Part shown: positions 4,388 through 9,200 of the stretch, piece after piece | Numbering within the stretch: the first letter of the stretch is position 1 | How the letters are laid out: each line of letters opens with the position of its first letter | Assembly (NCBI GenBank): GCA_016201805.1 | Contig: JACQCB010000169.1 | Location: forward strand, 1-9,200 | Reading direction: 5' to 3' | DNA: 9,200 nt | Source of the DNA: Nitrospirota bacterium | GTDB lineage: Bacteria > Nitrospirota > Nitrospiria > Nitrospirales > Nitrospiraceae | The notes under the pieces: model-generated | Seen by the model: the letters and a program-made list of their open reading frames with translations, nothing else | What the model was told of the DNA's origin: nothing | The model's database searches: none | Translations under genes and position numbers: made by a program

Positions 4388-5755
4388 GTGCCCAAACGAT
4401 CAGCCGCTCACGGTCGCCCGCCTGTCTCCTCGCGTCCACTGATCAAAACGGTTCCGCCCGGTCCCAAAGCCAGGGCCTGGGTCCGCCGCGACGAGGCGGT
4501 GCTCTCCCAGTCCGCCACGCGCATCTATCCACTGGTCGTCGAGAAGGCGCGGGGTGCGACGGTGGAAGATGTGGACGGGAACCGGTACCTGGATTTCACG
4601 GCCGGCATTGCCGTGGTCGCGACGGGCCATTCCCATCCCCAGGTGGTAAAAGCGATCAGCCGGCAGGCGTCGCGTTTCATTCATATGTCCGGGACCGATT
4701 TTTATTACCCGGCTCAGGTCAAGCTGGCGGAGGCGATCGAGCGGGTCACGCCGGGCAAGGTCCCTAAACGGACTTTCTTTAGCAATTCCGGCACCGAGGC
4801 GGTCGAGGCGGCCTTCAAACTGGCGCGCTACAAGACCCGCCGGCCGCTCACCCTTGCGTTTCAGGGAGCCTTTCATGGAAGGACGATGGGCGCGCTTTCC
4901 TTAACCGGCAGTAAGGCCGTCCAGCGCAGGCATTTCTCGCCGCTCATCCCTGGCGTAACGCACGTGCCCTACGCCAATTGTTACCGCTGCCCCTATGGGC
5001 TGACCCACCCGTCCTGCCGGATGCATTGCGTGACGGTCATCCGCGACGTGTATTTCAAGACCCTCCTCCCGCCTGAGGATGTCGCCGCCATCATCGTCGA
5101 GCCGATCCAAGGGGAAGGCGGTGTCATCGTTCCGCCGCCGGAATTTCACCCGATGCTGGCCGCGCTAGCCCGTGAATTCGGCATCGTGTATGTCGTGGAC
5201 GAAGTGCAAACGGGAATGGGGCGGACGGGCAAGATGTTCGCCAGCGAACATTGGGGCGTCGAGCCGGACATCATCGCGATCGGCAAAGGCATTGCGTCCG
5301 GCCTGCCGATGGGGGCTACCGTGGCCTCCGCCGAGCTGATGAACTGGCAGGCTGGCGCCCATGCCAACACGTTCGGCGGGAACCCGGTTGCCTGCGAGGC
5401 GGCGCTGGTGACGATCGAGCTGCTGGAGAAGAAGCTGGTGGCGAACGCGGCCTCGGTGGGCGCGCACTTGCGTCGCGAGTTGGAGAAGTTGAAGACGCGG
5501 CATCGGCTGATCGGCGATGTCCGGGGCCTGGGACTGCTGATCGGCATCGAATGCGTCCGCGACCGCGACACGAAGGAGATGGCGATCCAGGAACGAAACG
5601 ACATCGTTCAGCGGTGTTTCCGCAAGGGCTTGCTCCTGCTCGGGGCCGGTCAGAACGTGCTCCGGATGGCGCCGCCTCTGGTGATCACCAAGCGAGAGGC
5701 CGATGTGGCCTTGGAGATTTTGGATGCAGTCCTCACGGACGTTGAAGGACGCTGA
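4388..5755 (+). CDS. Class III PLP-dependent aminotransferase (acetylornithine/GABA aminotransferase-like)
   Basis: A 455-residue cytosolic fold-type I, subgroup II aminotransferase. SNSGTEAVEAAFKLAR (132-147) binds the cofactor phosphate, GAFHGRTMGALSLTG (160-174) is the usual aromatic-binding region, and VVDEVQTGMGRTG (269-281) carries Asp271 that pairs with the pyridine nitrogen. AIGKGIASGLP (297-307) has Lys300 as the Schiff-base lysine. NTFGGNPVACEAAL (327-340) completes the site. The sequence is closest in feel to the long GabT/ornithine aminotransferase-like group that has a CYRCP insert. Here C198, C201, C210 and C214 form C-x2-C-x8-C-x3-C. The substrate (GABA, ornithine, acetylornithine, lysine or another omega-amine) cannot be set from sequence alone, and some relatives of this group act as racemases. 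The GTG start is fixed by a strong ribosome binding site. The next gene starts inside its 3' end. Confidence 0.9.
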   Translation: MPKRSAAHGRPPVSSRPLIKTVPPGPKARAWVRRDEAVLSQSATRIYPLVVEKARGATVEDVDGNRYLDFTAGIAVVATGHSHPQVVKAISRQASRFIHMSGTDFYYPAQVKLAEAIERVTPGKVPKRTFFSNSGTEAVEAAFKLARYKTRRPLTLAFQGAFHGRTMGALSLTGSKAVQRRHFSPLIPGVTHVPYANCYRCPYGLTHPSCRMHCVTVIRDVYFKTLLPPEDVAAIIVEPIQGEGGVIVPPPEFHPMLAALAREFGIVYVVDEVQTGMGRTGKMFASEHWGVEPDIIAIGKGIASGLPMGATVASAELMNWQAGAHANTFGGNPVACEAALVTIELLEKKLVANAASVGAHLRRELEKLKTRHRLIGDVRGLGLLIGIECVRDRDTKEMAIQERNDIVQRCFRKGLLLLGAGQNVLRMAPPLVITKREADVALEILDAVLTDVEGR

Positions 5756-6665
5756 CCGGGGCAGAGGGAGTCGATCCGGGGGCCTGTTATGGGCCGTCTG
5801 GCTCCTTCTGGCCGGTCTCTCTCTTGCTCCGCCTGAGGCCGCTGCCGATAAGGTCTCCGGTCGCCTCTTGCTGCAGGATGTCCTGACCGTGCCGAGTCGT
5901 CCTGTAAGGATTGAGGCCCGCTTGGTTCGCGAGGGCCTGCTTGGGCCGACCGGGTTGGGGGGAGAACAACTCGAATTGATCGTGGGAGGGAAAAGCGCGG
6001 GGCACGCGATGACCGGAGGAGATGGGCGGGCGTTGTTCGACTATACCTCGAGGATGCGGGGCAATTATGTGATCACGGTCCGACTGGCTGCCACGAAGCG
6101 GGTGGACAGTCCTGAGACAAGCGCCATATTGGCATGTTGGGAACGTCGTCGCCCCATCCTCTTAGTGGACATGGCGGCGCTGACCGAGGAGCCCAGAGCT
6201 CCCGTCGTTTCCATCGCCTCCGTACCGCCTTCTCCCTCCGTGCCTTCCTCGTCGATCAACGTCCATCGACGGGATCGTCCGGCTCCGGTGCCCGATGCGG
6301 CCGATGAACTCAAACGGCTTTCGGACTATTACTTCAACGTGATCTATTTGTCTCGATCCGGCCAGGATGGAGCTCCTTCAGGAGAAGACGAGCGGGCCTG
6401 GCTTCGGCAGCATCGGCTTCCGCCCGGGTTCTTGGTGATGGTGCCATCCGGTCAAGCAGCCCTGGCTGGGCTGATTGACCGGATGAGGGCCGAGGGCTGG
6501 GACAATCTCAAGGGCGGGGTCGGACGGACCGCTGAGTTTGCCTCGGTGCTGGTGGAACATCGAATGGACGCGGTGCTGATTTCGGTCTCGAAGGACGAAC
6601 CCTTGCCGAAAAAAGCTTACGTGGCAAAGGATTGGAAAGAGGTCAGAAAGAAGCTCCAGGCTTGA
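5724..6665 (+). CDS. Exported protein with Ig-like N-terminal and degenerate HAD-like C-terminal part
   Basis: A 313-residue protein of unknown function. A basic stretch (5-18) and the hydrophobic run LLWAVWLLLAGLSLA (21-35) form a signal peptide, with likely cleavage near A-A-A-D (39-42). Residues about 45-138 look like a beta-sandwich, with GGDGRALFDYTSRMRGNYVI (98-117) resembling Ig-like or carboxypeptidase-regulatory strands. After ILLVDMAAL (145-153) and a Pro/Ser-rich linker, residues 195-313 follow the layout of APP1/LNS2-type HAD phosphatases: LKRLSDYYFNVIYLSRSG (196-213), WLRQHRLPPGFLVM (226-239), then a late strand AVLIS. The second Asp of the HAD DxD motif and the late acidic motif are missing, so activity is doubtful. 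The ATG at 5724 is preferred (GGAG 7 bases upstream); an ATG at 5703 is possible. It overlaps the aminotransferase by 32 bases. Confidence 0.75.
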   Translation: MQSSRTLKDADRGRGSRSGGLLWAVWLLLAGLSLAPPEAAADKVSGRLLLQDVLTVPSRPVRIEARLVREGLLGPTGLGGEQLELIVGGKSAGHAMTGGDGRALFDYTSRMRGNYVITVRLAATKRVDSPETSAILACWERRRPILLVDMAALTEEPRAPVVSIASVPPSPSVPSSSINVHRRDRPAPVPDAADELKRLSDYYFNVIYLSRSGQDGAPSGEDERAWLRQHRLPPGFLVMVPSGQAALAGLIDRMRAEGWDNLKGGVGRTAEFASVLVEHRMDAVLISVSKDEPLPKKAYVAKDWKEVRKKLQA

Positions 6666-6704
6666 GCGGCGGCTGAAGGCAGGCGTCGGCTCCCCTTTTA
6701 TTTT
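6664..6704 (+). terminator. Probable intrinsic terminator after the HAD-like gene
   Basis: GAGCGGCG (from 6664) pairs with CGTCGGCTC (to 6692) through one bulge and one G-U, around a 12-base loop. The T-rich stretch CCCTTTTATTTT ends at 6704. The stem overlaps the stop codon of the preceding gene. It is the only hairpin with a T-run in the window and would separate the aminotransferase/HAD-like unit from radA. The stem is imperfect. Confidence 0.4.
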
Positions 6705-6788
6705 GGCGCCGCTTCCTTTAAGATGCAGTGACATCCTCTGCTGTGGCGATCCTGCCGGTCGACTCATAACGTGACGAGGCTCCTGCCG

Positions 6789-8150
6789 ATGCGGGCAAAG
6801 ACCAGTTTTTTCTGCCAGTCGTGCGGACATCAGGCGCCGCGATGGCTGGGGCGGTGCCCGGACTGCAGTAATTGGAACAGTTTCCGAGAAGAGCGAGTCG
6901 CGCCGGCCGGCAAGCGAAGTCCGGCAGCCTCCTTGACGGCCGTCTCCAAGGCCACGTCTATCGATACGATCGAGGTGGTGGGAGATAACCGTTTGCGGAC
7001 GGAGATCGGGGAATTCGACCGGGTCCTGGGTGGCGGGGTCGTGCCAGGGTCGGTGATCCTGATCGGAGGCGATCCCGGCATCGGCAAGACGACGTTGCTG
7101 CTGCAGACCCTCCCACGACTGGCCTCGGACGGGGAGAAAGTCCTCTACGTGTCCGGGGAAGAGTCTCCCAGTCAGATCAAGATGCGGGGGCAACGGCTGG
7201 GAGTGCATGACCCCAGCCTCTATGTGCTGGCCGAAACCTCTCTCGAAGAGATCCTCAAGGCAGTTCAGGAAATCCAGCCTGCGGCGATGGTGGTGGATTC
7301 GATCCAAACGGTCTCCACGGACCAGATCACGTCTGCCCCTGGCAGCATCAGCCAGGTCCAGGAAGTGGCCGGCCAGCTCATGTGGTTTGCCAAGCGGAGC
7401 GGGGTGCCCGTCTTTATCATCGGCCATGTCACGAAAGAAGGCGCCATCGCCGGTCCTCGCCTCCTCGAGCATATCGTGGACACGGTGCTGTACTTCGAGG
7501 GAGACAAGGGCCATACCTATCGGATCTTGCGTGCGGTGAAGAACCGCTTCGGCTCGACGAACGAGATCGGGGTCTTCGAGATGAAGGACGTGGGGCTGGA
7601 AGAAGTCGGCAACCCCTCGGAATTGTTTCTGGCCGAGCGGCCCGAACAGAGTACGGGCTCGGTGGTCGTCTCCAGTCTCGAAGGGTCCAGGCCGATCCTT
7701 GTCGAATTGCAGGCCTTGGTTACGGCGACCGGGTACAGCATGCCGAAGCGCATGGCGAACGGGGTGGAACTCAACCGGGTTGCCCTGCTGCTGGCCGTGA
7801 TGGAAAAGCGATTTGGGCTGCACTTGTCGGGCCAGGATGTCTATGTGAACGTCGTGGGCGGGATGACGATCGACGAGCCGGCGATTGACCTGGGGATCGT
7901 GGCGGCAGTTACGTCGAGCCTCCGCGAGAAGCCGATCGACCACCGGACGGTCGTGTTGGGCGAAGTGGGGTTGGGCGGCGAAGTGCGTGCGATCAGCCAG
8001 GCGGAACTCCGCATCCGCGAAGCGGCGAAAATGGGGTTCCAGCGGTGCGTCTTGCCGGAGCGGAATCTGCTGAAGCTCGAGCCGATTGCGGGGATGGAAT
8101 TGCTGGGAGTCAGGGAAGTCGGCGAGGCGCTGGATGCCCTGTTGCCGTGA
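6789..8150 (+). CDS. radA: DNA repair protein RadA
   Basis: A 453-residue RadA (Sms), the RecA-like hexameric helicase that promotes branch migration in homologous recombination and stalled-fork repair. The zinc finger is Cys9, Cys12, Cys23 and Cys26 (CQSCGH...CPDC). The RecA-like core has Walker A GGDPGIGKTT (93-102, Lys100) and Walker B AMVVDSIQT (166-174, Asp170). The RadA-specific KNRFG motif is at 251-255. The C-terminal Lon-like domain includes VNVVGGMTIDEPAIDLGI and GEVGLGGEVRA. Length is close to that of E. coli RadA (460). The frame opens at a GTG at 6771, but the ATG at 6789 has ACGAGG nine bases upstream and puts the zinc finger at its usual distance from the N-terminus. A lipoprotein gene follows after 19 bases. 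Confidence 0.97.
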   Translation: MRAKTSFFCQSCGHQAPRWLGRCPDCSNWNSFREERVAPAGKRSPAASLTAVSKATSIDTIEVVGDNRLRTEIGEFDRVLGGGVVPGSVILIGGDPGIGKTTLLLQTLPRLASDGEKVLYVSGEESPSQIKMRGQRLGVHDPSLYVLAETSLEEILKAVQEIQPAAMVVDSIQTVSTDQITSAPGSISQVQEVAGQLMWFAKRSGVPVFIIGHVTKEGAIAGPRLLEHIVDTVLYFEGDKGHTYRILRAVKNRFGSTNEIGVFEMKDVGLEEVGNPSELFLAERPEQSTGSVVVSSLEGSRPILVELQALVTATGYSMPKRMANGVELNRVALLLAVMEKRFGLHLSGQDVYVNVVGGMTIDEPAIDLGIVAAVTSSLREKPIDHRTVVLGEVGLGGEVRAISQAELRIREAAKMGFQRCVLPERNLLKLEPIAGMELLGVREVGEALDALLP

Positions 8151-8169
8151 AGTCAATAACATAGGGATC

Positions 8170-9096
8170 GTGCAAACAGTGGCCGGAAGGATGTTCTCGA
8201 TTGCCTGGGGTTCGTGGTTGATGCTGCCTTTTCTGCTGGCCGGGTGCGCCACATGGGTCTGGCGCGAAACGCCTCCCTTGAAAGAAGCGACTGCCGGGCA
8301 GTTGACCGAGTTGCTGCGGGAGCGAGAAGCGGCGATCCAGACCATGAAGGGGCTGTTCAGGCTGCAAGTCAAAGGGCCTGGGATTCTATTGGCGCAGCGA
8401 ATGGAAGGGGCGATGTTCTACCGCCGTCCCAATGCGCTCAGGCTTCAGGGGTTCAACCATGTCGGCGGTTCGCTCTTTGATTTGGTCCTGGCGGATGAGG
8501 TGTACCGGCTGCGCCTGCCCGGGCAGGTCTTTACCGGGAGGCTGGATGCGTTGTCGCGCACGGACACAATCGGCCGGCCGTTGCAACTGAGCGTCCTGGC
8601 CGTGAGTGGCGCGGTGGGAACCGCTGCGGTTTCGAAAGGGGAGGTCGTCTCGCTTTCGGAAGACGGCGATCTGTACCGACTCGATGTCCTGGCTCCGGGG
8701 AGCGAGGGGCTTGTCCGCGCAGGTTTGCCCGTTCGCCGCATCTGGTTTGAGCGGCAGACCTTGCAGGTGGTTCAAGAAGATCGTCTGACAGGGGAGGGCG
8801 AGGTGGAAGTCGCCGTGCGGTTCGAGGACTTTCGTCCGCTTGCCCTTCCGGTGAAGATCCCGGCCCCCTCGACCGAGGTTCCAGCAGCGGCCTCCCCCAT
8901 GCTCAAACCCTTTAAGGTGACGATACAGGATGGGCAGGGGCAGGGTACGTTGCAACTCACGTTTCACGAGATCGTGCCGAATCCTGACCTCAAGCCGGAG
9001 GACCTTGGGGCCGCCACGGGAAGCCGCGCGCCTGCGCGGGCCGCGGCACCGGCCGTCCGGTATGGCAGTCAAGAAGGCGAGGCGGAGTTGCAATGA
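8170..9096 (+). CDS. Outer-membrane-type lipoprotein, LolA/LolB-fold or DUF4292-like
   Basis: A 308-residue predicted lipoprotein. The signal peptide ends in L-A-G-C with Cys26 (numbered from the GTG at 8170). A helix TAGQLTELLREREAAIQTMK (41-60) leads into a series of beta strands, GLFRLQVKGPGILLAQRMEG (61-80), RRPNALRLQGF (85-95), GSLFDLVLADEVYRLRLPG (100-118) and further strands to about 268. This is the pattern of the LolA/LolB lipoprotein-binding half-barrel and of DUF4292 proteins. An Ala/Arg/Pro-rich tail ends the protein. Start choice is uncertain: ATG 8191 has its purine run directly against it and no basic residue before the hydrophobic core, whereas GTG 8170 gives Arg7 and AGGG a few bases upstream. 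It lies 19 bases after radA and overlaps tsaB by four bases. A role in lipoprotein or lipid handling at the outer membrane is inference. Confidence 0.8.
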   Translation: MQTVAGRMFSIAWGSWLMLPFLLAGCATWVWRETPPLKEATAGQLTELLREREAAIQTMKGLFRLQVKGPGILLAQRMEGAMFYRRPNALRLQGFNHVGGSLFDLVLADEVYRLRLPGQVFTGRLDALSRTDTIGRPLQLSVLAVSGAVGTAAVSKGEVVSLSEDGDLYRLDVLAPGSEGLVRAGLPVRRIWFERQTLQVVQEDRLTGEGEVEVAVRFEDFRPLALPVKIPAPSTEVPAAASPMLKPFKVTIQDGQGQGTLQLTFHEIVPNPDLKPEDLGAATGSRAPARAAAPAVRYGSQEGEAELQ

Positions 9097-9200
9097 AACT
9101 CCTGGCGATCGAAACCGCCACGCCGCAGCAGAGTGTGGCGATCCTCGACGGGACGACCGTGCTGGGTCGCGCAGATGAAGACGCCAAGGGGAAGCATGCC
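9093..9200 (+). CDS. tsaB: tRNA threonylcarbamoyladenosine biosynthesis protein TsaB (N-terminal part only)
   Basis: The first 36 codons of TsaB, the inactive ASKHA-fold partner of TsaD in the complex that makes t6A at position 37 of ANN-decoding tRNAs. The N-terminus MKLLAIETATPQQSVAIL is the first beta hairpin typical of TsaB/TsaD, and GKHA at 33-36 matches the conserved R/K-x-H-A that opens the first helix. The rest lies beyond the window. The ATG overlaps the stop of the lipoprotein gene as ATGA, with GGCGGAG five bases upstream, so translation is probably coupled. Confidence 0.9.
   Translation, partial: MKLLAIETATPQQSVAILDGTTVLGRADEDAKGKHA

Noticed and set aside
6705..6788. Promoter for radA in the gap before it (TAAGAT at 6719-6724)
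   Set aside because: No -35 element at acceptable spacing. A promoter probably exists here, but I cannot place it.
6378..8372. A 664-codon open frame on the minus strand opposite radA and its flanks
   Set aside because: It is antisense to the firmly identified radA and crosses into two other genes. The translation is rich in His, Arg, Pro and Gln with no recognisable domain, as expected for the shadow of a GC-rich gene.

Overview
The window is about 60% GC, densely packed, and reads as ordinary chromosomal housekeeping DNA from a Gram-negative-type bacterium with an outer membrane (two lipoproteins with clear lipoboxes and one exported protein). Two DUF507 genes in tandem, a TM1367-like cyclophilin-fold protein, and radA followed by a lipoprotein and tsaB suggest Nitrospirota (Nitrospira-like) or a related deltaproteobacterial-type lineage. 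That placement is inferred from gene content, not demonstrated. I see no mobile element, CRISPR array, rRNA, tRNA or phage gene.

Left part, minus strand (1-1533): a two-gene unit read leftwards. A DEDD-type RNase H-like exonuclease comes first. A PP2C-family protein phosphatase follows, starting inside the end of the exonuclease gene and running off the left edge of the window. A short divergent region (1534-1696) holds two back-to-back promoter candidates and a perfect 9-bp inverted repeat in the exonuclease leader.

Middle, plus strand (1697-3236): a cyclophilin-like protein, two DUF507 proteins of different subtypes, and a small TPR lipoprotein lie close together and probably form one transcription unit. 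A non-coding stretch of 277 bases follows, and its right end holds a promoter and dyad candidate for bcp (thioredoxin-dependent peroxiredoxin, 3514-3981). Next come a 79-residue membrane protein, a class III PLP aminotransferase with an unusual four-cysteine insert, and an exported protein with an Ig-like part and a degenerate HAD-like part. The exported protein's start overlaps the end of the aminotransferase.

Right part, plus strand (6789-9200): radA (recombination and fork repair), a LolA/LolB-fold-like lipoprotein, and the first 36 codons of tsaB (tRNA t6A synthesis). These are tightly spaced or overlapping and look co-transcribed.

I did not find a convincing undescribed system. The best leads are the regulatory dyads upstream of the exonuclease and bcp genes, the DUF507 pair, the cysteine cluster in the aminotransferase, and the exported HAD-like protein that lacks canonical catalytic motifs.
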